A DNA stretch of 23,895 bases, taken from the IMG/VR virus record IMGVR_UViG_3300020056_000168, positions 1-23,895 of that record. One strand, 5' to 3'. Made by a program: the position numbers and the translations under genes. This DNA comes from a virus. Positions 1 through 7,555 of the stretch are shown piece by piece; position 1 is the stretch's first letter, and each line of letters begins with the position of its first letter. Under the pieces are notes generated by a model that did not search any database, was not told the DNA's origin, and was given only the letters and a program-made list of their open reading frames with translations.

Positions 1-1
1 A

Positions 2-1633
2 TACTCAACTGAGAAAACTCAGAGAATTATTTGTACCTATGACAAGCTTGTCACCTTAATTAATCATGACGTCAGTCTGAATGAATATGAACTTCATCTG
101 GATGAATGTCACAATCTCTATGTTGCTGCTGACTATCGAGATCGAGTCATGTATTATATTGCGTCCTCCATACGCCAGAGGGCTTACCAGCAGGTCTTTT
201 GCTACTCAAGCACATATGACTCGAAGTATCTCAGTAACTATCTGGTGATAGACCAGCACTTTCGTATTCAAAAGAATCTCCCTGTTCGGGATGATGTTAC
301 CTGTATTCACCTCAACAATCAGAAAATCACGCTCAATGAATCACTCTATGACTATATTCAGAAAAATGTTTCAGCCAATGAAAAAGTTCTCATCTATCGT
401 AATAACAAAAGTGAAAACACCGCCTTGGCTGATCTTCTGGAAGATGCGGGTATATCGACAACGCTTGTGGATAGTGATTGTAAAAATGAGCAAGAGACAA
501 TTGAGCTTCTGGAGAACGAAATGCTTTCAAAGCAAACAAAGGTTCTCATCACCACATCAATGTTGACAGAAGGAATCAATCTGCTGAATAATAACATCAC
601 TCAGATTCATTACATTGATAAGAGCAAGAGTGCTGCTACCATTCGTCAATTCGCAAGTCGGGCAAGGAACTCTACTCATAAAACTTTCGTCTGGTACAAG
701 AAGGATGAGACACTTCATGTGAAGAAGGATATCTTTGAAGAGTGGATTGATTTCATTGAAACATCAGGTCGGCTGGAGACAAACTATAACAGTCTTGTGT
801 CTGATACACCAGATCATCTGAAGCATAAACATATCAATCACTTGCTTCGTGGTTCTTCCATGTATGATCGAACATGGCGACAAAACGGCTTTCGCAATGT
901 CAGTGGTCAAATCAAGATTGACTACACAAGAATTGCGAATTATTTCTACGAGTTAGATGTGATTAATCAAAGTCACAACTCATATATTCTAGGTGAAGAA
1001 CTCGAGAAGTATGACTTTGATGTGTATTATATCAACTATGATACATCGAATATTGATCAATCAGACATTGATTCATCCAAAGAGAAATCCAGAACTGTTC
1101 GTGCAATTCGCAAAGCAGAACGTCTTGAAATACTTGAAGGTTATCGAGATAAACAGATTGATGTGAAGAAACGTTTGAATGTTTTGTTAAGAAAGAAAGG
1201 TAAGACAGCAAATGAAAATCGTGAAATCAAGATTGCGAAAGAATGGATAGCACTGAAGAAAAGTAATGTGGCTGAAGATGACATCATTCAAATCATTCGC
1301 AAAAATAATTCAAATAAAGCCAAGTTTCGTTTGTCGTTAAAAGAACAACAAAAAAATGACCTACTCTACAGTGAACTTTCATCACTCATCACTTTGAATC
1401 AAAGATATGATGTTGCAGACAGAAGTAATCTACTTGTAATTGCTGAGAAAAACATTCGAGACAAACATTCAATTGAACTAAATATAAGGAAAACAAAAAA
1501 CAATGAGATTCATGGTAAGATTAGTAAAGGTATTTTTAATACCTTGTTTAATACAGAGTCTCATGTCTACAGCGGCAAGCATTCAATTTCAATTACAAAC
1601 CTTGATCCGCTGTTTTTCAAAACTACTAACTGA
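2..1633 (+). CDS. SF2 (DEAD/DEAH-like) helicase, 5'-truncated by window edge
   Basis: The frame is open from base 2, so the N-terminus and the Walker A motif lie outside the window. A motif II-like DECH box is encoded at 101-112, a motif III-like YSST follows, and a second RecA-like domain contains TSMLTEGINL and QFASRARN (near 640-665), a motif VI-type arginine pair. This is the order expected of a superfamily 2 ATP-dependent helicase. About 300 residues after motif VI are lysine- and glutamate-rich, include a predicted coiled stretch (RKAERLEILEGYRDKQ), and match nothing I recognise. The layout recalls origin-binding or replication helicases more than restriction helicases, but that is inference. 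An internal ATG at 149 is not the true start, because conserved motif II lies upstream of it. The next gene starts 10 bases after the stop. Confidence 0.85.
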   Translation, partial: YSTEKTQRIICTYDKLVTLINHDVSLNEYELHLDECHNLYVAADYRDRVMYYIASSIRQRAYQQVFCYSSTYDSKYLSNYLVIDQHFRIQKNLPVRDDVTCIHLNNQKITLNESLYDYIQKNVSANEKVLIYRNNKSENTALADLLEDAGISTTLVDSDCKNEQETIELLENEMLSKQTKVLITTSMLTEGINLLNNNITQIHYIDKSKSAATIRQFASRARNSTHKTFVWYKKDETLHVKKDIFEEWIDFIETSGRLETNYNSLVSDTPDHLKHKHINHLLRGSSMYDRTWRQNGFRNVSGQIKIDYTRIANYFYELDVINQSHNSYILGEELEKYDFDVYYINYDTSNIDQSDIDSSKEKSRTVRAIRKAERLEILEGYRDKQIDVKKRLNVLLRKKGKTANENREIKIAKEWIALKKSNVAEDDIIQIIRKNNSNKAKFRLSLKEQQKNDLLYSELSSLITLNQRYDVADRSNLLVIAEKNIRDKHSIELNIRKTKNNEIHGKISKGIFNTLFNTESHVYSGKHSISITNLDPLFFKTTN

Positions 1634-1643
1634 ACATTGAAAG

Positions 1644-2177
1644 ATGACTTTAGAAGAAGCATTTGAATATCATCACGAAGAGAACTTACCTTACTGTTTT
1701 AATCTTTTTCAACCTTACAGTAAGAAGTTCTATGAGTTTTTTGCTGAAGCAAAAGAAAGAAAGTTGACACATGAAGATGATCGGGAACTTTTTGAAGAAA
1801 CTGATTTAGGCGAGTTTGACTATTTTGAAGGTGCCTGGGTGCCTCTTGATTTACCTATTCTTTGCGAATCAAAGTCAGAGTATCAGGGTAAGAAAGTTGA
1901 ACTGAACAAACCAAAGCGAGGTGGTGACAAGAAGTTCTATGTCTACACTCGCAATCCGCAAACAGGAAAAGTGATCAAGGTTTCTTTTGGTGCGGAAGGT
2001 GGTGGTGGAAGTTTGAAAGTTAAGTTCAATGATCCTCAGAAAAGAAAAAACTTTGCAAGCCGTCATGACTGTGCGAACAAAAAAGATAAGACAAAGGCAT
2101 CGTACTGGTCGTGCAGGTTGCCCCGTTTCGCTGCAAAACTTGGTATGAGTGTGAACAATCCAGGAGGCTATTGGTAA
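1644..2177 (+). CDS. Small phage protein with C-terminal RHxC/YWSCR motif (DUF5872-like)
   Basis: A 177-residue protein. The N-terminal third is acidic (LEEAFEYHHEENLPYC). Around residues 95-120 there is a basic, glycine-rich segment ending in FGAEGGGGSLKVKF. The C-terminus carries RKNFASRHDCANKKDKTK and YWSCRLPRFA, with two cysteines spaced as in a small family I recall from marine T4-like phages (DUF5872-type). Its biochemical role is unknown to me; in relatives it often sits near structural or head genes. The start at 1644 is the first ATG after the helicase stop and has only a weak purine-rich site (GAAAG). The end overlaps the proposed start of the next gene by 7 bases. The conserved Cys/His pattern could bind metal, but this is only inference. 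Confidence 0.8.
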   Translation: MTLEEAFEYHHEENLPYCFNLFQPYSKKFYEFFAEAKERKLTHEDDRELFEETDLGEFDYFEGAWVPLDLPILCESKSEYQGKKVELNKPKRGGDKKFYVYTRNPQTGKVIKVSFGAEGGGGSLKVKFNDPQKRKNFASRHDCANKKDKTKASYWSCRLPRFAAKLGMSVNNPGGYW

Positions 2178-2437
2178 ATGAACACTTTGTTCAGAATGGA
2201 AACATTCGAACAATTGAAAATGATCCAAGCCATTTTATCTGGCATCAAGATGAATTTGACCGTATCATCTCTTTAGTTTCGGGCGATAAATGGTTTCTAC
2301 AAATGGAACATCAGTTGCCCGAAAAAATAGAGAAGAATAAAAACATGTATATACAAAAAGAAGTTTGGCATCGTGTGTTTTGCACAAATTCAAATGCCGA
2401 GAATAATCTAATTATTTCAATACAAGACATTCAATGA
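2171..2437 (+). CDS. Small cupin-like phage protein (start uncertain, TTG proposed)
   Basis: An 88-residue protein if it starts at TTG 2171. The body reads HFIWHQDEFDRIISLVSGDKW, then LPEKI, then YIQKEVWHRVF. This pattern (W-H-x-D...R...G-x-x-W...LP...I-x-K-x-x-x-H-R) resembles small phage proteins with a predicted double-stranded beta-helix (cupin-like) fold, with His and Asp positions that could hold metal. The same frame stays open back to ATG 2111, but that start would overlap the previous gene by 67 bases. A strong AGGAGG at 2162-2167 is only 3 bases from the TTG and is better spaced for an out-of-frame ATG at 2178, which encodes just 32 residues. The stop overlaps the next start (ATGA). 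Function is unknown; the coding frame is likely and the start is not settled. Confidence 0.65.
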   Translation: MVNEHFVQNGNIRTIENDPSHFIWHQDEFDRIISLVSGDKWFLQMEHQLPEKIEKNKNMYIQKEVWHRVFCTNSNAENNLIISIQDIQ

Positions 2438-3522
2438 AATCTTTTAAAGAATTACACGAAGAAACTCTCGAGGAAAAAGAATTTCCTAAACTGAAACAAC
2501 GTAAAGATATTAGTTCAAAAACTGAAAGCGGTAAAGACAAATCAACACTTGAAAAAGATTTTCATGGTTTGCCCAAGGGCACCGCACAAAAAAGAGAGAA
2601 TTACTGGAGAAAGCAGAGAAAAAAACATCATAGTGATCCAACGGCTTACGGACCAGCACCTGGTGATAAAAACGCCAAGACAAAGCCTTCCAAATATACA
2701 AAAGCATATCATAAAAAATATGGTGATCCTTCAAAAGAAAAGAAAAAGGTCAATAAGGTCAATGAAGAAATTGATTCACGATTTGACAAAGAAATTTCAG
2801 AACTTTCAAAAAAATATGATGTTGAGAAATCAAGACTTTATAGTGAAATTGAAAAACATGTAACGAAATATCGTGACTTACCAAACACAGATATAAATAC
2901 ACTCCGTTCAAGTGCATTAAGAAAACTAAAAGAATTGTTAGCTAAAAGAGATGTTCAGGGGAATGATATGAACTCTCAAATGAAAGATCGAACACGTGCA
3001 TCTTTGTCAGGAGACACAAAGTTAAAGCCTGAGCGTGCAGAAGAATCCGTTTTATCTCCTATTCAGGAAAGAGTTTTAAATGAATATTATGAAAATGTTT
3101 TTGAAATTGATGTAGAAGAATTATATGGTGAATATCTAGAAGAAACACTGTCTGAAGCAAAAGATAACATCACGACCGCATTGAAGAACAAATCTGAAAA
3201 GAGTGGTATCTCAATGTCAATTTTGCGGGCCGTGTATAACAGGGGTGTTGCAGCATGGCGAGGTTCACATCGTCCTGGAACGACCGCATCGCAATGGGGA
3301 TTAGCGAGATGTAATTCTTACATTGCAAAGGGTAAAACTTACTATACTGCTGACGCCGACCTACATGGCGGAAAAAAGAAAACATCGGGTAAAAAGCCCT
3401 CTTCTTCAAAGCCTAAGACTTCCACGCCTAAAAAGCCTCCTTCTTCAAAACCTAAGACAAAATCTTCAAGAACACCTTCGAAGCCAAGGACCTCTGGTGG
3501 AAAAGCAAGACTTCATCCCTAA
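2434..3522 (+). CDS. Basic phage protein with DUF5824-like domain, possible capsid-internal protein
   Basis: A 362-residue protein. The N-terminus MKSFKELHEETLEE resembles the short leaders of T4 internal head proteins (MKTYQEF...). Residues about 50-100 are very basic and contain GDKNAKTKPSKYTKAYHKKYG, a motif I recall from marine phage proteins. A middle acidic stretch ends in LEETLSEAK, where L239-S-E241|A242 fits the T4 prohead-protease consensus (L/I)xE. Residues about 245-312 form a DUF5824-like domain (SGISMSILRAVYNRG, HRPGTTASQWGLARCNSY, DADL). The tail, about 313-362, is Lys/Ser/Pro repeats (KPSSSKPKTSTPKK-type). Such tails bind nucleic acid in other proteins; here that is inference. 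It overlaps the previous gene by ATGA, with 37 bases to the HNH gene. A structural, DNA-associated head role is plausible but unproven. Confidence 0.8.
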   Translation: MKSFKELHEETLEEKEFPKLKQRKDISSKTESGKDKSTLEKDFHGLPKGTAQKRENYWRKQRKKHHSDPTAYGPAPGDKNAKTKPSKYTKAYHKKYGDPSKEKKKVNKVNEEIDSRFDKEISELSKKYDVEKSRLYSEIEKHVTKYRDLPNTDINTLRSSALRKLKELLAKRDVQGNDMNSQMKDRTRASLSGDTKLKPERAEESVLSPIQERVLNEYYENVFEIDVEELYGEYLEETLSEAKDNITTALKNKSEKSGISMSILRAVYNRGVAAWRGSHRPGTTASQWGLARCNSYIAKGKTYYTADADLHGGKKKTSGKKPSSSKPKTSTPKKPPSSKPKTKSSRTPSKPRTSGGKARLHP

Positions 3523-3559
3523 GAAGAATAAATAGAAAATAGAACAAAATGAGGTTATT

Positions 3560-4108
3560 ATGGGAAAACCGGCGTGTAAGTTACCAAAACAAAGATGTTG
3601 TATGATTACTGTTTGGCATCATATCGTGCCTTCTTACATGGGAGGTTCAGATGATCCTGAGAACATGATTGAACTGACCTACAAAGAACATGCCACAGCA
3701 CACTTTCTCTTATGGCTCGAACATCACAATGAAGAAGACTGGCTTGCTTGGCTCGGATTTGAAAAACTGATAGATAAAGAAGAGTTTCATCGACGAGTAA
3801 GCATCTTAGGTGGGCAAAGGGCTGTTGAGTTGAAGAAAGGTGTTCACACTGAAGACAAAGAGTTGAAGTCAAAGTGGGGCAAGATAGGAGCTAAGGCTAA
3901 CTATGAGAAGAACAAAGACAAAATTATCGCAACCTTGAGAGAAAACGCAAAACGAGGCGCTGAACTTGGTCTTGGTGGTTATGAGAAAGACAAGTGGATT
4001 TGGATAACAAACGGAGAAGAGAGTAAGAAAGCATTGAAAGCAGAACAACTATCAGATGGATGGCGTCGTGGTCGTCACAGCAGATCAACACAAAAAGTCG
4101 TAACATGA
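3560..4108 (+). CDS. HNH homing endonuclease
   Basis: A 182-residue protein. Residues 20-48 carry the HNH signature: H20-H21-I-V-P, then GGSDDPENMIEL with N35, then H44 and H48 in KEHATAHFLLW. This is typical of free-standing phage HNH endonucleases, which nick or cut DNA to spread their own gene. Residues about 60-140 are basic and helical. The end, WIWITNGEESKKA...LSDGWRRGRH, resembles the small DNA-recognition repeats found at the C-termini of such nucleases. Cysteines at 6, 13 and 14 precede the HNH core, but I do not see a full zinc-ribbon set. The start has a GAGG site about 7 bases upstream. It has a 37-base gap on the left and an ATGA overlap with the next gene on the right, so insertion disturbed little. 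It is probably a mobile passenger within the cluster. Confidence 0.88.
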   Translation: MGKPACKLPKQRCCMITVWHHIVPSYMGGSDDPENMIELTYKEHATAHFLLWLEHHNEEDWLAWLGFEKLIDKEEFHRRVSILGGQRAVELKKGVHTEDKELKSKWGKIGAKANYEKNKDKIIATLRENAKRGAELGLGGYEKDKWIWITNGEESKKALKAEQLSDGWRRGRHSRSTQKVVT

Positions 4109-5316
4109 AAGCATTTAAACAATTCGTTATTGAAGAACAACTTTTAACTGAAGGTGGAAATTCACCCTTTATTAATCGTGAAACAGGACAAGTTCTTGGT
4201 CGTGCTGAACGCATGAACATGGCTTCTGTAAATCGCAAACAGATTCAGAAGCAGTTGCTGACCATGCTTCAGGAACTCAACGTTAAATTCGGTAAAATGC
4301 ACGGTAGACCCTTATGGCCGTCTTGGTCAATTGTTGCGTCTGGTGAAGCTTTTAACGGCTCCAGTGAGCAATTTTTTGACAAGACCATCTCTGATGCGGA
4401 CTTCAAGAAATACAAGAAGACTGTCGGTGATATGGATCTGACAATTCCTCATGGTAATTTAGGACCTCTGTTTGACTTACTCGCCACTCTCGAAAATAAA
4501 AAGCTTGCTGGTGGAACTTTTATCTACAAGGGACAGAATAAAAAGAAACAGCAAGGTCATCAAATCAATTCAATCTTTCAATTACAAAATCCAAAACTCA
4601 ATCTTCAAATTGATTTTGAAGGAGTGAACTACGAGAAAGATAAACCAGACGCCTTTGGTAAGTTTTCACATAGTTCAAACTGGGAAGATATGAAAGCAGG
4701 TCTGAAAGGTCTGGGTCATAAACTTTTACTGATGAACATGGCAAGAGCCTTATCCGCAATGCATAATGTAGTTGTGCTGACACCTTCCTCAACTGCTGAA
4801 AACCCTAAAGTTTCGGGAGCAGAAACAGAAAAGTTTCCCACGAACTTAGCATTCTCTGTTGATAGTGGCGCTCGTTTTAAATACGAGCCAGTGATGAAAG
4901 GTGAAACACAATTAGAGATTAATGGTAAAAAGGCTTATAAGAAACTTTCGACAGCGAAAAGTAAATACACAACAAATCTAAAAGAAATTTTTTATATGAT
5001 GTTTTCAAAGAAACCATCAGATACGGATCTGATTAAGTTTCGAAGTTTTGTAGGTATTCTTTCATTGCTCAAAGAAAAGAAAATAAAAAAACAAGTAGTT
5101 ATCGATATCTTTGAAAACATTATTACAAAGAGTATGTTCTGTAAGCATTGTCAAGGAACAGAAGTAAATAATCCAGATGGTGACCGTCAAACAAAAATGG
5201 TCATTCTCAATAAAATGGTATCAGAATTTGATTATCTCAAACCAATTCTTGATAAAGCTGGACCAATGATTGAAAAGTATTATCAAAACTATAAAGAAGT
5301 AAAGGTAGATTCATGA
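4105..5316 (+). CDS. Pol-beta-like nucleotidyltransferase candidate with capsid-targeting-like leader
   Basis: A 403-residue protein starting at ATG 4105, which overlaps the HNH stop (ATGA). An in-frame ATG at 4060 would add 15 residues that overlap the HNH gene and hide the leader, so I reject it. Residues 1-16, MKAFKQFVIEEQLLTE, followed by GG, look like a T4 capsid-targeting leader with a prohead-protease site (LTE|G). The body shows SGEAFNGSS, then VGDMDLTIPHG, and later LQIDFEG. A GS element, a DxD pair and a third Asp on a strand are the metal-binding layout of the Pol-beta nucleotidyltransferase superfamily, although the GS-to-DxD spacing is long. Near residue 350 there is FCKHC, a lone CxxC. 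Substrate is unknown. It is translationally coupled to the ligase-like gene (ATGATGA), which suggests a joint function. Confidence 0.8.
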   Translation: MKAFKQFVIEEQLLTEGGNSPFINRETGQVLGRAERMNMASVNRKQIQKQLLTMLQELNVKFGKMHGRPLWPSWSIVASGEAFNGSSEQFFDKTISDADFKKYKKTVGDMDLTIPHGNLGPLFDLLATLENKKLAGGTFIYKGQNKKKQQGHQINSIFQLQNPKLNLQIDFEGVNYEKDKPDAFGKFSHSSNWEDMKAGLKGLGHKLLLMNMARALSAMHNVVVLTPSSTAENPKVSGAETEKFPTNLAFSVDSGARFKYEPVMKGETQLEINGKKAYKKLSTAKSKYTTNLKEIFYMMFSKKPSDTDLIKFRSFVGILSLLKEKKIKKQVVIDIFENIITKSMFCKHCQGTEVNNPDGDRQTKMVILNKMVSEFDYLKPILDKAGPMIEKYYQNYKEVKVDS

Positions 5317-6923
5317 TGACTTTTCGCACTTTCGTAGTCAGAAAAAATTACATAACAGAGGCTGCTTCAGGTAGACTTGACAAAAGTATTACAAATGCTG
5401 ACAAGGTTTTTAAAAAGAAAGTTGAGTTCTTTTTTGTCTTAGATAAAACAGGAAATACTCTCAATCCCAGAGAATATACGATTGAAGAAAAGTTTGATGG
5501 TGTCAAGTTAAATCTTTTTCGTAATGATGAAGATTTTGATCCACAAGATTTTTCAAAGAATTGGGTGGTTTCTTACAAGAACAATATTATGCATCCTGAT
5601 GAATTCAAATCTGTTTCTTCAAAGAAGTCAAAAGAACAAGGAATTGGCATCACTCAGTATCGTTTAGTGTTTGATCATTTAAGAAAACATCATCGTTACA
5701 CAAAAAGCATACCGAAGAACACTGAATTTTTTATTGAATTCATGATGAAAAAACCAACTCTCACTCGAGAATATGAGACAAATCATTCAATGGTGTTGAT
5801 TGGCTATGCTCATAATATGGAGGTTGATAAGCAATCTGATTTTCGTATCTACACCAAAGAGACTTCCTTAGAGAATAAAGAAAATGCTCATTATGCTGAG
5901 ATGCTTCGTATCGAAAGCGGTGCTGTTGTTTTTGAAGGAACAATTGATTCCTATAATGATTTACATTCAGGTGCTAAAAATAAATCTTTGAAATCAGCAA
6001 TTTCAAAGAATAAGAAGTTTCTACAAAAATTATACAAAGACCGCAACTGGGAAGAACTTTACACTCTGATCAAAGAAATATTTCTCGAAGTCAAAAGTGT
6101 ATATGGCGGTAAGACAGAAGGTGTTGTAATCAAAGATCATTTGACAAAAAAGACATTCAAATTCCTACAAGACGACCAGCATGATAAAGATGTTCGTGCA
6201 AACGTTAAGTCTAATTATAAAATGGATGGTGAAGAAGAAAATAATTACTATACAAAACTTCGAGAAATTGCTGCTGAAATTCTTAACGACATTGACCTAT
6301 CACAACCCTTCGGTGAGGTGATGAAAGAAATTTCAGACACTGTTCATCGGAAAAAACTTCCTGCTAAGATTCATTCAAAGAAAAATATTCATCAAGTTCG
6401 TGAAGATTTACATCTGACAACGAAGATGAAGTTTGAAAAGTTAAAAGATGGTTGGGCTGGCGTTGTGGGTAAGTTTCGTATTGTTACAAAAGAACATGTC
6501 AAGATGATTGAATCTGCTTTTGATAAAGGCTATAAAGGTGTAACTGTAATGATTGTTGCGGGTTCAAGAGATCCTGAACTAGCAAACGCAAGTAAAGAAA
6601 TTCTAAAAGAAATTTTCAAAGGAAAGCCAATTGAATTTGTGATTTCAAAATCAGGTAGCATTATTTCTCTTGAAAAAAAGACTCGCAATCCAATTTTAGC
6701 CTATATATGTGGACCAGACCGTGAATTAGATTATGAGAAACAACTCAAATCAGTGAACAGTGATGCGGTTGTTGATGTATATGATGGTGGTAAACGAGGA
6801 GAAGTTTCTGCGACTCAAGCAGAAGAAGCATTAAAAAGTAATAACTATGGCAAGTTAGCTAAAATTGTACATGAAGTCACGCTTCAACGAATTGATAAAT
6901 GGTCTAAGTTTATAAAGAAATAG
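5313..6923 (+). CDS. Nucleic-acid ligase fused to a nucleotidylyltransferase-like domain, with capsid-targeting-like leader
   Basis: A 536-residue protein. Residues 1-16, MMTFRTFVVRKNYITE, then AA, align without gaps to the leader of the upstream gene. The ligase half has motif I at K60-F-D-G63 (EEKFDGVKLNLF), a motif III-like FFIEFMM with E142, and motif IV at about 269-274 (EGVVIKD). These are the nucleotide-binding motifs of ATP-dependent DNA and RNA ligases, with K60 the expected adenylation site. Residues about 380-536 read as a HIGH-superfamily nucleotidylyltransferase: G386-KFRIVTKEH395, ICGPDRELDY and SATQAEEAL, matching GRFxPxHxGH, the middle motif, and the ISSTxxR-type motif. In motif one the first His is Thr, the Gly is Glu, and the last His is kept. 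The second ATG (5316) is an equally good start. Whether the substrate is RNA, DNA or a nicotinamide mononucleotide cannot be told from sequence alone. Confidence 0.85.
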   Translation: MMTFRTFVVRKNYITEAASGRLDKSITNADKVFKKKVEFFFVLDKTGNTLNPREYTIEEKFDGVKLNLFRNDEDFDPQDFSKNWVVSYKNNIMHPDEFKSVSSKKSKEQGIGITQYRLVFDHLRKHHRYTKSIPKNTEFFIEFMMKKPTLTREYETNHSMVLIGYAHNMEVDKQSDFRIYTKETSLENKENAHYAEMLRIESGAVVFEGTIDSYNDLHSGAKNKSLKSAISKNKKFLQKLYKDRNWEELYTLIKEIFLEVKSVYGGKTEGVVIKDHLTKKTFKFLQDDQHDKDVRANVKSNYKMDGEEENNYYTKLREIAAEILNDIDLSQPFGEVMKEISDTVHRKKLPAKIHSKKNIHQVREDLHLTTKMKFEKLKDGWAGVVGKFRIVTKEHVKMIESAFDKGYKGVTVMIVAGSRDPELANASKEILKEIFKGKPIEFVISKSGSIISLEKKTRNPILAYICGPDRELDYEKQLKSVNSDAVVDVYDGGKRGEVSATQAEEALKSNNYGKLAKIVHEVTLQRIDKWSKFIKK

Positions 6924-6928
6924 GTACT

Positions 6929-7555
6929 ATGGATGTGATGATTGAAATATATGGAACACCAAAAGAAATTGTTGTTGGAGAAATCACTGAGGAACAGTAT
7001 GAATTTTGGAAAGAAAGAGAACAAGGTTACGGTGATTCCCCTTCTCTCACAGATTATTGTTTAAGAAAAAATGATTATGAAATTGATGAAGAATATGAAA
7101 TTGATGAAAAATATGATTTTATTATTGATGATTGGACTGATGTTAATGACGTTTATTCCTCAGTAGGATTTATTGGCGAAAATTCTTCTACTTTACGCAT
7201 TAAAGTAACAATTTCAGATAATCAATCAGAAATTGGTCAGCACGAAGCAACTCAAATTCGTGCTGACCAATTTGCTGAAACTAGCATAGAACTAGATGAA
7301 CCAAATGTTGGTGAATTTCATTTTATAAGTATGGAAAGTTATGAAAAACAACTATGCTTTAAATCAAAGATTGAAAATGTTGATTTTGATTTATTTAAAG
7401 AAAATCCACCAACCAATTTTTTATCATTCAAAAAAGATATTATTTATGATAAAGAAATAATTGTAGATGTTTTTTATAAAGGAATTCCTTTTATAAATCA
7501 AATCAAAAATTTCTCATCATTAGTGACTAGTCATCAATTTAGTTTGAAACCTTAG
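6929..7555 (+). CDS. Acidic hypothetical protein
   Basis: A 208-residue, strongly acidic protein of unknown function. The N-terminus holds GEITEEQYEFWKEREQ, a helical segment I recall only vaguely from marine phage unknowns. A short tandem repeat (YEIDEE then YEIDEK) occupies residues about 50-61, followed by FIIDDWTDV. The middle contains GQHEATQIRADQF, encoded by a 34-base perfect inverted repeat plus loop (7230-7273). No transmembrane segment or signal peptide is visible. It starts 5 bases after the ligase stop and is probably the last gene of that operon. Its stop codon overlaps the stop of the opposing minus-strand gene, so the two converge with no spacer. Confidence 0.75.
   Translation: MDVMIEIYGTPKEIVVGEITEEQYEFWKEREQGYGDSPSLTDYCLRKNDYEIDEEYEIDEKYDFIIDDWTDVNDVYSSVGFIGENSSTLRIKVTISDNQSEIGQHEATQIRADQFAETSIELDEPNVGEFHFISMESYEKQLCFKSKIENVDFDLFKENPPTNFLSFKKDIIYDKEIIVDVFYKGIPFINQIKNFSSLVTSHQFSLKP
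7076..7111 (+). repeat. Two-copy 18-base tandem repeat inside the acidic gene
   Basis: Positions 7076-7093 and 7094-7111 are identical at 17 of 18 bases and encode YEIDEE and YEIDEK. This looks like a recent in-frame duplication. Confidence 0.85.
7230..7273. repeat. 17-bp perfect inverted repeat with 10-base loop, inside a coding region
   Basis: The arm at 7230-7246 (AAATTGGTCAGCACGAA) is the exact reverse complement of 7257-7273, separated by GCAACTCAAA. It lies inside the acidic gene, about 280 bases before its stop. No U-tract follows on either strand, so it is not a standard intrinsic terminator. A stable mRNA hairpin or DNA cruciform is expected. Its role is unknown. Confidence 0.9.

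Noticed and set aside
2892-2899. A second exact TATAAATA word
   Set aside because: It lies in the middle of the DUF5824-like coding sequence with no gene start close downstream; likely chance in AT-rich DNA.
4060-4104. Longer start for the nucleotidyltransferase
   Set aside because: It adds 15 residues inside the HNH gene and masks the leader shared with the next gene; ATG 4105 gives a clean ATGA junction.
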